Shown here one piece after another: positions 1 through 6,280 of a stretch of 7,303 bases of DNA. The position numbers and the translations under genes were made by a program. Each line of letters begins with the position of its first letter. Within the stretch, counting starts at the first letter, position 1. Source of the DNA: Oligoflexia bacterium (GTDB taxonomy: Bacteria > Myxococcota_A > UBA796 > UBA2385); NCBI GenBank assembly GCA_013152105.1, contig JAADHA010000052.1, positions 1-7,303 of the forward strand. The letters run 5' to 3'. A model generated the notes under the pieces. It searched no databases, had not been told where the DNA came from, and saw only the letters and a list, made by a program, of their open reading frames with translations.

Positions 1-237
1 GGGCGCCTGAGGCGCTGTGGGCATTCCTTCGCGGTGGCGTGAGGAGCCATCAGCCATCTGAATGAGCCGCGCCAGGGATTCAGAATCGAGCGCTTGAGAG
101 GAAATGGATCCCGCACTGGGCCACTGCGTGAAGTCGGGTGGGTGGTCAAATGCTGGGCCAGGAGAGGGGTTCTCCAGAGAGCCGTGGGCATCGACATCGA
201 CCCCGTCACTGTGATGGTAACGCCAATTCAGCAGCAT
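1..237 (-). CDS. Probable N-terminal part of an unrecognised protein (runs off left edge)
   Basis: Reading the minus strand from an ATG at 237-235, the frame stays open for 79 codons to the window edge. An in-frame TGA lies just upstream at 255-253, so the start must lie within the short stretch after it. The peptide starts MLLNWRYHHSDGVDVD and is rich in Pro, Ser, Asp and His. A more helical stretch, ALDSESLARLIQMADG, lies at about residues 48-63. I recognise no domain; the visible part looks largely disordered and may precede a folded domain outside the window. A GGGG run 6 bases before the ATG is a weak ribosome binding site. A TTGACA hexamer lies about 60 bases upstream on the same strand. 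The gene would be divergent from the lipoprotein gene. Its third-position GC looks lower than in the neighbours, so it could be a chance ORF; the open length alone is modest support. Confidence 0.45.
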   Translation of the reverse strand, partial: MLLNWRYHHSDGVDVDAHGSLENPSPGPAFDHPPDFTQWPSAGSISSQALDSESLARLIQMADGSSRHREGMPTAPQAP

Positions 238-296
238 TCGTCGAGCCCCATTTCAGCCACCACTCCGCGAAGCACAATTACAGCAGGTCTGGATTC

Positions 297-302
297 TGTC
301 AA
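297..302 (-). promoter_or_regulatory. Candidate -35 element (TTGACA) for the left-edge minus-strand gene
   Basis: The plus strand reads TGTCAA here, giving a perfect TTGACA on the minus strand. Seventeen bases further on is AATTGT, a poor -10 (three of six consensus positions). An overlapping TGCTGTAAT resembles an extended -10 but lies only 14 bases from the hexamer. The placement, upstream of the ATG at 237 in a divergent intergenic region, is what supports it. The -10 is unsettled. Confidence 0.35.
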
Positions 303-355
303 GATCGCCCCACCGCACCAAGGCGTTAGCACCAAGCGGTCCCCTCGGAGTGCTC

Positions 356-1639
356 ATGCGCCTGCTCCCACCAGCCTGTCGGCTCGCCGCCATGCTGCTG
401 CCCATGGTCTCTGTCTGGGCCTGCGGCGGCGGCTCGCAGGACACCCGCACCACTCCGGGTCCCGACTTCCGACAGGACACCGATGTCAGCTTCACCGGCT
501 TCATCAACGGCGACACGGTCCAGAGCCCCTTCCTGCTGGGCTACCAGGCCGGCTCGGACGTGGCCGATGTGCGCCTGGATCTCGATGGCGACGCCTTCTT
601 GGACCTGACCGCTGTCCCCCAGGACGGCGCAGGCCAGTTCGCCATCACGCTGGACCCCGGCCGCTACCGCTTCACGGTGGTCGGCCTGAATGGCGACGGC
701 GCGCAGCTCTCCGACTACTCGATCAGCCTGCGGGTGGCCGAGGCGGACCAACCCTGGGTCAGCATCGTCTCCCCCAGCGACGGGGCCCTGGTTCAGAACC
801 CGGTGAGCTTCGTGGTCAGCGCCAGCGATGACGTGGACGCTGTCACGCTCTCCGCTGACGGCTGGGACTTGGGCACTCTCGCGCCCGGCGACATCCTGTC
901 CTATGAATTCAGCGGCACCGGCTACGCCCGCGATGTCCAGGCCGATGCCTATGACAGCGCGGGCGCCCTGCTGGCCAGTGACACGATCTCGCTGACGGTC
1001 GACCCCGGTACCAACCCCGTCGACAGTGACTTCAACGCCACCGTGCTGAAGATGCTCGCCACCTACCCGACCGACGGCAGCTACGGCTACTACTGGCCCA
1101 GCGACAGCGACTGGGCGGGCACCACCCAGGACATCCGCTATCGCGACACCCTGGTGGCCCAGGGCGATCCCGAACACCGCAGCTACTGCAGCGGGATCAC
1201 CTGGGAGACCTTCATGCGGGCCTGGACCCAGATCGACCTCCAGACCGGCGGGGACGGCACGCTCAACGGGATGACGGTCGACGATCTCTACGACTTCCGC
1301 ACGGACTGGTATGTCCGGGATCTGTGGGGGGACGGCGTGGGTCTGGCGGTCGAGAACTACGGCATCGGCGAGCGGGTCACGGACTGGGCCGACGTGCGAC
1401 CTGGCGACTACGTCCAGATCTGGCGCTACAGCGGCAGCGGTCACACCTTCGTGTTCATCGACTGGCTCACCGACGATGATGGCGCCATCACCGGTCTGCG
1501 CTACTGGTCCAGCCAGGGCAGCACCGACGGCATCGCCTATAACGACGAGGACTTCGGCAGCGGGGGCAGCGACATCGACCCCAACTACTTCTTCGTGGCC
1601 CGCGTCTACACGCCCGACAACTGGGTGCCCTGGTTCTAA
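356..1639 (+). CDS. Secreted lipoprotein with two Ig-like domains and a C-terminal NlpC/P60-like cysteine hydrolase domain
   Basis: The 427-residue product starts with a signal peptide (MRLLPPACRLAAMLLPMVSVWAC). Cys23 is the likely lipidation site, with an unusual Trp at -2. Two similar beta-rich segments follow, at about 44-130 and 134-216. Each opens with an NGDTVQSP or SDGALVQNP turn and then a V-x-L-x-x-DG strand, as in bacterial Ig-like (Big) domains. The C-terminal part, about 226-427, contains YCSGITWETF (Cys278), then RPGDYVQIW and SGHTFVFIDW (His363), then RYWSSQGS. The order and local motifs fit an NlpC/P60 or CHAP-type papain-like fold, where Cys and His are catalytic. The Cys-His spacing of 85 residues is longer than usual. 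This suggests a cell-surface peptidase or amidase, but the substrate is unknown and activity is inferred. I chose ATG 356 because CGGAG lies 5 bases before it; a GTG at 350 is in frame but overlaps that site. Confidence 0.8.
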   Translation: MRLLPPACRLAAMLLPMVSVWACGGGSQDTRTTPGPDFRQDTDVSFTGFINGDTVQSPFLLGYQAGSDVADVRLDLDGDAFLDLTAVPQDGAGQFAITLDPGRYRFTVVGLNGDGAQLSDYSISLRVAEADQPWVSIVSPSDGALVQNPVSFVVSASDDVDAVTLSADGWDLGTLAPGDILSYEFSGTGYARDVQADAYDSAGALLASDTISLTVDPGTNPVDSDFNATVLKMLATYPTDGSYGYYWPSDSDWAGTTQDIRYRDTLVAQGDPEHRSYCSGITWETFMRAWTQIDLQTGGDGTLNGMTVDDLYDFRTDWYVRDLWGDGVGLAVENYGIGERVTDWADVRPGDYVQIWRYSGSGHTFVFIDWLTDDDGAITGLRYWSSQGSTDGIAYNDEDFGSGGSDIDPNYFFVARVYTPDNWVPWF

Positions 1640-1640
1640 G

Positions 1641-1653
1641 CCGCCCCTGGCGG
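1641..1653 (+). other. Small hairpin after the lipoprotein stop
   Basis: CCGCC-CCT-GGCGG forms a perfect 5-bp stem with a 3-base loop, starting one base after the TAA. No T-run follows, so it is at best a weak transcript-end or stability element. Confidence 0.3.
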
Positions 1654-1658
1654 TCCAG

Positions 1659-1679
1659 CGCGCTGGCATGCTCAGCGCG
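1659..1679 (+). other. GC-rich hairpin just upstream of the ABC1 kinase gene
   Basis: CGCGCTG and CAGCGCG form a perfect 7-bp stem around a 7-base loop, GCATGCT. It ends 14 bases before the kinase ATG. No T-tract follows, so it is not a standard intrinsic terminator. It could slow read-through from the lipoprotein gene or affect translation of the kinase, whose start has no clear ribosome binding site. Confidence 0.4.
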
Positions 1680-1693
1680 ATAGACGCGGCCTC

Positions 1694-3385
1694 ATGAGAA
1701 TTGTTCGTCCTCTCGTCCAGACGGTCGGAGACCTCGGTCACCGGGTGCGCGACCTCAACCGGCTCCAAGAGGTCGCCCGGATCCTGGTTCGCAACGGCCT
1801 GGGAATGCTGGTCGCTGGGGTGGACATCCCGGGCTTTACGGGATGGAATGACAAGTCCAGCGTCCCACGGATCTTCCAGAGCACGCCCGACCGGGTCGTC
1901 CACGCCATCGATCAGTTGGGTCCCACCTACGTCAAGCTGGGCCAGGTGCTGTCAACCCGCCCAGACCTGCTCCCGGCGGACTACATCACCGCCCTGGAGT
2001 CCTTGCAGGACGATATCGCTCCGCTGCCTTTCTCCGACATCCAGGCCCAGCTCGAAGATCAGCTCGGCGCCGCCTGGCGGGAACATCTCGCCGTCCTGGA
2101 TGAGACTCCCCTGGCCACGGCCAGCATCGCCCAGGTCCACCGGGCCTCGCTGTACGACGGACGCCAGGTCGTGCTCAAGGTCCAGCGCCCCGGGATCGGC
2201 AAGAAGATCGAGGCCGATCTGCACATCCTGGTCTTTCTCGCTCGGCGCGCCCTGATCGAGTACCCCGAGGTCAAGGCCTTCGACCCACTGGGCGTGCTCG
2301 ATGAGTTCGAGCGCAGCATCGAAGCCGAGCTGGACTTCGAAGAAGAAGCCCGGCACATGGAGCGCTTCCGGCGGATGTTCGCCGACAAGACCAACATCGT
2401 CCGTGTGCCCTACGTAGTCGACGAGCTCTCCACCCAGCGCGTGCTCTGCATGGAGTACCTGCCCGGCACCAAGATGCGACGGGCACGCGAGGCCGGTCAC
2501 GACATGCAGGTCGTGGGTGAGCGCTACCTGGAGGTCGCCTACGATATGCTCTTCGAGTACGGCTACTTCCACGGCGACCTGCACCCCGGCAACGTGGTCG
2601 TCATGGAAGACAATGTCCTGGGTCTGCTGGACTTCGGCATGGTCGGGCACCTCACTGAAGACATGCGGGCCAACGTGATCCAGACCATCTACGCGCTTCT
2701 GCGCGGAGACTATCGGACGGTGGCCCGGGTTTTTTATGAGGTCGCGATCAAGGACGAGCGCGTCGACTACCGGACGCTGGAGCGCCACACCATCGACCTG
2801 ATGGACAAGTACTGGTCCGGTGAGTCGATCAAGGAGATGCGCATCGGACCCTATGTGTTGGAGCTGGCAACCCGCTCGGCACGGGTCGGCGCCCGCGTGC
2901 CAACCTCGTACACCATGTTCTTCAAGGCGATCGTCACCAGCGAAGGCCTGGCCAAGACGCTGATCGAAGAGGTGGACCCACTCCAGGCGGCTGAACCCTA
3001 TATCCGCCGCTTCATGGCCCGTCAGCTCTCCGCTGAACGGGTCAAGGACGACCTGATCTACACTGGCTTCGCGCTGTCCAGCCTGTCCCGCCGCCTGCCC
3101 GGCAGCCTCGCGCAGTTCATGGACGATGTCGAAGCCCAGCGCCTGCTGCTCAACGTAGCCGACCCCGACGCAGAGCTGAATCGAGCCTCGGCGGATCGAC
3201 GGGTCAACCGAGGGCTCGCCACCGCGCTCAGCATCGCCGCTTTTTTCTGCGGCACCCTTTCCCTCTTTGCCAGCCCCTTCCACCCCTGGGGCGTACCGAT
3301 CATCACCATCGTCTTCTACCTGGCGGGGATCGCCATCGGCGCGGTCGCCCTGCTGATGGTGGCGCGCAATCGCGGCCCCATGTAG
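1694..3385 (+). CDS. ABC1/ADCK/UbiB-family atypical kinase, membrane-anchored
   Basis: The 563-residue product is a full-length member of the UbiB/ABC1/ADCK protein-kinase-like family. It has the family KxGQ motif (KLGQ, 81-84), the nucleotide loop region ATASIAQVH (141-149), the kinase Lys in VVLKVQRPG (Lys162) and the ELDFEEEA segment (212-219). The catalytic loop HGDLHPGN (293-300) has Asp295 and Asn300, and the metal-binding DFG is at 313-315. Two hydrophobic helices at about 507-528 and 534-557 anchor the C terminus in the membrane, as in UbiB. Members support isoprenoid quinone (ubiquinone) synthesis or related lipid handling; the exact role in a possible menaquinone user is not settled, so I give no symbol. 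The N terminus fits the family, but no ribosome binding site is obvious before ATG 1694. It may be co-transcribed with the lipoprotein gene 54 bases upstream. No quinone-biosynthesis gene is next to it here. Confidence 0.93.
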   Translation: MRIVRPLVQTVGDLGHRVRDLNRLQEVARILVRNGLGMLVAGVDIPGFTGWNDKSSVPRIFQSTPDRVVHAIDQLGPTYVKLGQVLSTRPDLLPADYITALESLQDDIAPLPFSDIQAQLEDQLGAAWREHLAVLDETPLATASIAQVHRASLYDGRQVVLKVQRPGIGKKIEADLHILVFLARRALIEYPEVKAFDPLGVLDEFERSIEAELDFEEEARHMERFRRMFADKTNIVRVPYVVDELSTQRVLCMEYLPGTKMRRAREAGHDMQVVGERYLEVAYDMLFEYGYFHGDLHPGNVVVMEDNVLGLLDFGMVGHLTEDMRANVIQTIYALLRGDYRTVARVFYEVAIKDERVDYRTLERHTIDLMDKYWSGESIKEMRIGPYVLELATRSARVGARVPTSYTMFFKAIVTSEGLAKTLIEEVDPLQAAEPYIRRFMARQLSAERVKDDLIYTGFALSSLSRRLPGSLAQFMDDVEAQRLLLNVADPDAELNRASADRRVNRGLATALSIAAFFCGTLSLFASPFHPWGVPIITIVFYLAGIAIGAVALLMVARNRGPM

Positions 3386-3407
3386 GCCGCAGCCCGGGCC
3401 ATGGAGT

Positions 3408-3839
3408 TCAGGCCGGCGGGCGAAAAGTATAGGCGCCCAGCACCCGGGCCACGCTGTTGCCGTAGCCGTCAAAGATCTCCACCGGCACGCTGAGGTCGAC
3501 CCGCCCCCGTGTCGCCAGGCCAGCGGTGACGGCATCCGCCATCTCGTCGGTGATCTCGGCATGGGCCGTGATGCGAGCCTGGGCCGGACGGCGATAGCGA
3601 ATCTCGGCGGCGCGGGCCCGCAGCCGCAGGCCCACCAGGTCGGGGTGGGTCGCACAGGCCGCGCTGGCCGCGGTCTCGGCCAGGACGAAGATGGCGCCAG
3701 CGTGCATGCTGCCCATATGGTTGGAGCAGTTGAGTTCAGTCCCCAGGGAGAGCACCACGCGGCCGGGCGCGTAGTCTTCCACCTGGACGCCCACGTGGGC
3801 GACAAAGGGGACTTGATCGAGTATCTGCTGGAGCGACAT
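3408..3839 (-). CDS. Hotdog-fold thioesterase-like protein (PaaI/DUF4442 type)
   Basis: The predicted 143-residue protein has the size and layout of a single hotdog domain. After an N-terminal helix (MSLQQILDQVPF) and a strand (YAPGRVVLSLG) comes NCSNHMGSMHAGAIFVLAETAAS. This is the typical asparagine, then HxGxxHAG-like turn and central helix with a Glu, as in acyl-CoA thioesterases of the PaaI and DUF4442 groups. Later strands (RAAEIRYRRPAQARITAHAEI, VDLSVPVEIFDGYGNSVARVLGAYTF) complete the fold. The likely activity is acyl-CoA thioester hydrolysis in the cytoplasm; the acyl group cannot be told from sequence. An in-frame start at 3938 would add 33 residues of low-quality sequence, so I prefer the ATG at 3839-3837, although only a weak GGCGGG lies before it. 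The gene converges on the kinase gene with 22 bases between them and diverges from rlmN. Confidence 0.82.
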   Translation of the reverse strand: MSLQQILDQVPFVAHVGVQVEDYAPGRVVLSLGTELNCSNHMGSMHAGAIFVLAETAASAACATHPDLVGLRLRARAAEIRYRRPAQARITAHAEITDEMADAVTAGLATRGRVDLSVPVEIFDGYGNSVARVLGAYTFRPPA

Positions 3840-3876
3840 GGCCCGCCGATGATGCCACGCGGCAGGCGACGTGTGG

Positions 3877-3891
3877 GTGTCGACCCGACAC
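3877..3891. promoter_or_regulatory. Compact palindrome in the divergent thioesterase/rlmN region
   Basis: GTGTCG-ACC-CGACAC is a perfect 6-bp inverted repeat with a 3-base centre. It lies 38 bases upstream of the thioesterase start. A dimeric regulator could bind it, or it could be a small hairpin in the thioesterase leader. Function is inferred from position only. Confidence 0.3.
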
Positions 3892-3919
3892 TCGGAAGCG
3901 TGAGCGGTGGTGTTAGGGG

Positions 3920-3989
3920 GCGTGAAGCCAGCCATCACCGGCGTGGCGCGCCGCGCGCCAGCCCCGCCCTCGGCTCTCGATCTTCACGC
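3920..3989. repeat. Spaced inverted repeat GCGTGAAG / CTTCACGC
   Basis: GCGTGAAG at 3920-3927 is mirrored by CTTCACGC at 3982-3989, 54 bases apart. The right arm ends one base before the AGGA of the rlmN ribosome binding site. The pair brackets the palindrome at 3944-3960, so together they could form a larger folded leader. Support is base pairing alone. Confidence 0.3.
3944..3960. promoter_or_regulatory. Compact palindrome upstream of rlmN
   Basis: TGGCGCG-CCG-CGCGCCA is a perfect 7-bp inverted repeat with a 3-base centre, 42 bases before the rlmN start. It may be an operator or a leader hairpin. In such GC-rich DNA some palindromes of this kind arise by chance. Confidence 0.35.
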
Positions 3990-4002
3990 TAGGACGCACC
4001 TC

Positions 4003-5262
4003 ATGGGTCTGGCCCCCGAGACGACCCTGCCCGACGGCCGCGTGGACGCCAAGAGCCTCAACCTGTCGGGGATTCGCCAACTCGTCGAAGGAATCGGCAA
4101 GGAAGACTGGCGCGCCTTGCAGATCTACAAGTGGATCTGGAAGCGCGGCGCGTCTTCCTTCCACGATGTGGACTCCATCTCCAGGCAGGCTCGCGCCGAG
4201 CTGGACCACCGGGCCTGGCTGCCCATGCTGGACCTGGCGACGCGCCTGGACAGCGAAGACGGCACGCGCAAATACGTGTGGCGGCTCTCTGACGGCGCCT
4301 ACATTGAGAGCGTGCTCATCCCCGACGAAGAGCACCCCGGCGGCCGACGGCTGACCCTGTGCGTCAGCAGCCAGGTCGGCTGTGCGATGGCCTGCCGCTT
4401 CTGCCTGACCGGCGACCTGGGCCTGAAGCGCCACCTGTCGGCCAGCGAGATCGCCAACCAGCTCTTGCAGGTGCAAGCAGACCTGGGCGCGAATCGACGA
4501 ATCACCAACGTCGTGCTCATGGGCATGGGCGAGCCTCTCCACAACCTGGACCCGGTCATCATTGCCACTCAGAACATGATGCACAACGACGCCATGGGCA
4601 TGTCGCACCGCAAGATCACGGTCTCCACGGTGGGACTGGTCCCCGCGATGAAGGAACTCACGGCCCGCTCGCCGGTCAACATCGCGGTCAGCCTCAACGC
4701 CACGACCCAAGAACAGCGTCGCCAGATCATGCCGATCACAGCGCGCTGGTCTCTGGCCGAGCTGATGGACTGCTGCAAAGCGCTACCCCTGCCCAGGGCC
4801 AAGCGGATCACCTTTGAGTACGTGATGTTCAAGGGCTTCAACGACCAAATGGACGACGCCCAGCGCTTGGTGGAGCTGATGCAGGGCATGCGCTGCAAGC
4901 TCAACTTGATCCCCTACAACGAGAACCCCCAGCGCGATCTGCGGCGCCCCAGCGACCTGACGGTGTGGCGCTTTCAGGACCTGCTGGTGTCCCGCGGCAT
5001 TCACACCTCGGTCCGCCGAACCCGCGGGCGCGACATCTCCGCCGCCTGTGGCCAGCTCGGCGGCGCGGGGCACCTGGCTGATCGGGTCTCCGCCGCTGAC
5101 CCCTCCGCTGCCTGGCGCGCCGCGCAGATCCAGGCAGCGCGCCGCGGCGAGACCCGCCACATCGAGGATGGCAAGGGTGACCTGCTCGGCAGCCCCTCTC
5201 GGAGTTCCCGCGCCACAGACCCGCCCACCACTGTGACAGAATCCGCCTTCCCCAACGCATAG
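4003..5262 (+). CDS. rlmN: Radical-SAM 23S rRNA/tRNA adenine-C2 methyltransferase RlmN
   Basis: RlmN methylates C2 of A2503 in 23S rRNA and of A37 in some tRNAs, using a [4Fe-4S] cluster, SAM cleavage to 5'-deoxyadenosine and a methylated cysteine. The 419-residue product has LCVSSQVGCAMACRFC: Cys127, Cys131 and Cys134 form the CxxxCxxC cluster motif, and Cys120 is the counterpart of the E. coli Cys118 that resolves the intermediate. GMGEP (174-178) and NLIPYNEN follow. ISAACGQL holds Cys349, the counterpart of the methyl-carrying Cys355 of E. coli. All key residues are therefore present. ATG 4003 is chosen because AGGA (3991-3994) lies 8 bases before it; an upstream in-frame GTG at 3907 would add an unrelated-looking peptide. 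The tail after Cys349 is about 70 residues, roughly 40 longer than in E. coli, and low in recognisable structure. mtnP follows after 24 bases. Confidence 0.95.
   Translation: MGLAPETTLPDGRVDAKSLNLSGIRQLVEGIGKEDWRALQIYKWIWKRGASSFHDVDSISRQARAELDHRAWLPMLDLATRLDSEDGTRKYVWRLSDGAYIESVLIPDEEHPGGRRLTLCVSSQVGCAMACRFCLTGDLGLKRHLSASEIANQLLQVQADLGANRRITNVVLMGMGEPLHNLDPVIIATQNMMHNDAMGMSHRKITVSTVGLVPAMKELTARSPVNIAVSLNATTQEQRRQIMPITARWSLAELMDCCKALPLPRAKRITFEYVMFKGFNDQMDDAQRLVELMQGMRCKLNLIPYNENPQRDLRRPSDLTVWRFQDLLVSRGIHTSVRRTRGRDISAACGQLGGAGHLADRVSAADPSAAWRAAQIQAARRGETRHIEDGKGDLLGSPSRSSRATDPPTTVTESAFPNA
5234..5244 (+). promoter_or_regulatory. Possible internal promoter element for the phosphorylase gene (TGACAGAATCC)
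   Basis: GTGACA at 5233-5238, in the last codons of rlmN, could serve as a -35 for the phosphorylase gene 49 bases on. The 11-base TGACAGAATCC also occurs on the minus strand at 301-291, upstream of the left-edge gene. The expected -10 position (around 5256-5262, CGCATAG) is a weak match. Treat as tentative. Confidence 0.2.
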
Positions 5263-5286
5263 GCGTCCCCTCTCCTGGAGCCCACA

Positions 5287-6186
5287 ATGAACTCTGATAC
5301 CCATCTTCGCATCGGCGTCATGGGGGGCAGCGGCCTCTACGACATCGACGGTCTCACCGATCTGCACCAGGAAGAACTGCACACACCCTTCGGAGACCCA
5401 AGCGACACCTACATGATCGGCCGCTACGGCGACCTGGTCTCGGCCGACGGTCGACCTGTCGATCTGGTCTTCCTGCCCCGCCACGGCCGCGGCCACGTGC
5501 TCAACCCCAGCGAAGTCCCCTATCGGGCAAACATCTGGGGGATGAAGAAGCTCGGCGTGAACTGGCTTATCAGCATCTCCGCCGTCGGTTCCCTCAAGGA
5601 AGAGATCGTCCCGGGTCATATGGTTCTCATCGACCAGTTCATCGACCGCACCAAGGGCGTGCGCGCGAGCACCTTCTACGAGGGCGGCATCGTCGGCCAT
5701 GTGGGTTTCGCGGATCCCGTCTGTGAGACCCTGCGCGGCATGCTGCTCACCGCCGCAAGAGACGCGGGTGCGGTGGTTCACGACGGGGGCACCTATGTCT
5801 GCATGGAGGGCCCCCAGTTCTCGACCCGCGCCGAGAGCAAGCTGTATCGGTCCTGGGGGGCCAGCGTCATCGGCATGACCAACCTGACCGAGGCCAAGCT
5901 GGCCCGAGAAGCCGAGATCTCCTACGCCACCGTCGCCATGTCGACCGACTACGACTGCTGGCACCAGGGCCATGACGATGTCACGGTCGAAGCCGTCATC
6001 GCGGTGATCCAGGCCAACGTCGCCACGGCGCGCGCCATCATCGCGGCCGCGGCACCGCGCATCGCCGCTCATGCCGGCCCGGCCCCGGTCCAGGGCTGCA
6101 TGGAATTCGCCATCATGACCACCAAGGATCGGATCCCGGCGGACCGACGAGACGCCCTGCGACCACTGATCGGTCGCTACCTGTAG
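5287..6186 (+). CDS. mtnP: S-methyl-5'-thioadenosine phosphorylase
   Basis: This enzyme splits S-methyl-5'-thioadenosine with phosphate into adenine and 5-methylthioribose-1-phosphate, a step of polyamine by-product and methionine salvage in the cytoplasm. The 299-residue product fits the trimeric purine nucleoside phosphorylase/MTAP family. Visible motifs are MGGSGLYD (12-19), the phosphate-site PRHGRGH (64-70), NIWGMKKLGV (82-91), ISAVGSL (97-103), the family signature MEGPQFSTRAE (173-183), GMTN (196-199) and STDYDCWH (219-226). Asp221 and Asp223 of the last motif match the MTAP adenine-recognition pattern; 6-oxopurine phosphorylases normally have Asn there, which favours MTAP. GGAG lies 6 bases before ATG 5287. 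The gene is 24 bases after rlmN, so co-transcription is likely. Activity on 5'-deoxyadenosine is known for some family members and is possible here. Confidence 0.92.
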   Translation: MNSDTHLRIGVMGGSGLYDIDGLTDLHQEELHTPFGDPSDTYMIGRYGDLVSADGRPVDLVFLPRHGRGHVLNPSEVPYRANIWGMKKLGVNWLISISAVGSLKEEIVPGHMVLIDQFIDRTKGVRASTFYEGGIVGHVGFADPVCETLRGMLLTAARDAGAVVHDGGTYVCMEGPQFSTRAESKLYRSWGASVIGMTNLTEAKLAREAEISYATVAMSTDYDCWHQGHDDVTVEAVIAVIQANVATARAIIAAAAPRIAAHAGPAPVQGCMEFAIMTTKDRIPADRRDALRPLIGRYL

Positions 6187-6203
6187 CGTTCGTCAGTCGA
6201 ACG
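6187..6203 (+). terminator. Hairpin directly after the mtnP stop (weak terminator candidate)
   Basis: CGTTCG-TCAGT-CGAACG is a perfect 6-bp stem with a 5-base loop that begins on the base after the TAG. It lacks a T-run downstream, so it is not a standard intrinsic terminator. It could protect the transcript end or lower read-through into the TPR gene. Confidence 0.35.
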
Positions 6204-6228
6204 AGGCATTCTCTGTGCATCGTCAGTC
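6191..6228 (+). repeat. Direct repeat CGTCAGTC, 30-base period
   Basis: CGTCAGTC occurs at 6191-6198 and 6221-6228, starts exactly 30 bases apart, in the 94-bp gap before the TPR lipoprotein gene. The spacing is close to three helical turns, which could suit paired protein binding. Two short copies could also be chance. I see no clear -35/-10 in this gap. Confidence 0.25.
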
Positions 6229-6280
6229 CGTCGCGCTCCGGCCAAGCTGACGCTCTTCTCCCAACCCCAGCGACGAAGCC

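Noticed and set aside
94..831. Plus-strand ORF of 245 codons overlapping the lipoprotein start
   Set aside because: Its second half is an Arg/His/Pro-rich out-of-frame reading of the lipoprotein gene, and its first half opposes the more plausible left-edge minus-strand frame.
326..1903. Long minus-strand ORF (525 codons) opposite the lipoprotein gene
   Set aside because: It is a shadow of the strong third-position GC of the plus-strand gene. Its peptide is Val/Ala/Gly/Asp/His-rich without a domain, while the plus frame has a signal peptide and clear motifs.
3386..3407. Possible terminator between the convergent kinase and thioesterase genes
   Set aside because: GGCC and GCCCGGGC palindromes are present, but the stems are only about 4 bp and there is no T-run on either strand.
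1952..3805. Long minus-strand ORF (617 codons) opposite the kinase gene
   Set aside because: The plus frame encodes a complete ABC1 kinase motif set; the antisense peptide is low-complexity and also crosses the thioesterase gene out of frame.
3840..3938. N-terminal extension of the thioesterase from an upstream start at 3938
   Set aside because: The extra 33 residues are not part of a hotdog domain and would cover the divergent palindrome region; the 143-residue form has the usual family length.
3907..4002. N-terminal extension of RlmN from GTG 3907
   Set aside because: The added peptide is Ala/Pro/Arg-rich and unlike the family, and ATG 4003 has a good AGGA site upstream.
4783..6072. Long minus-strand ORF (429 codons) opposite rlmN and mtnP
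   Set aside because: It overlaps two well-supported genes and shows no recognisable domain.
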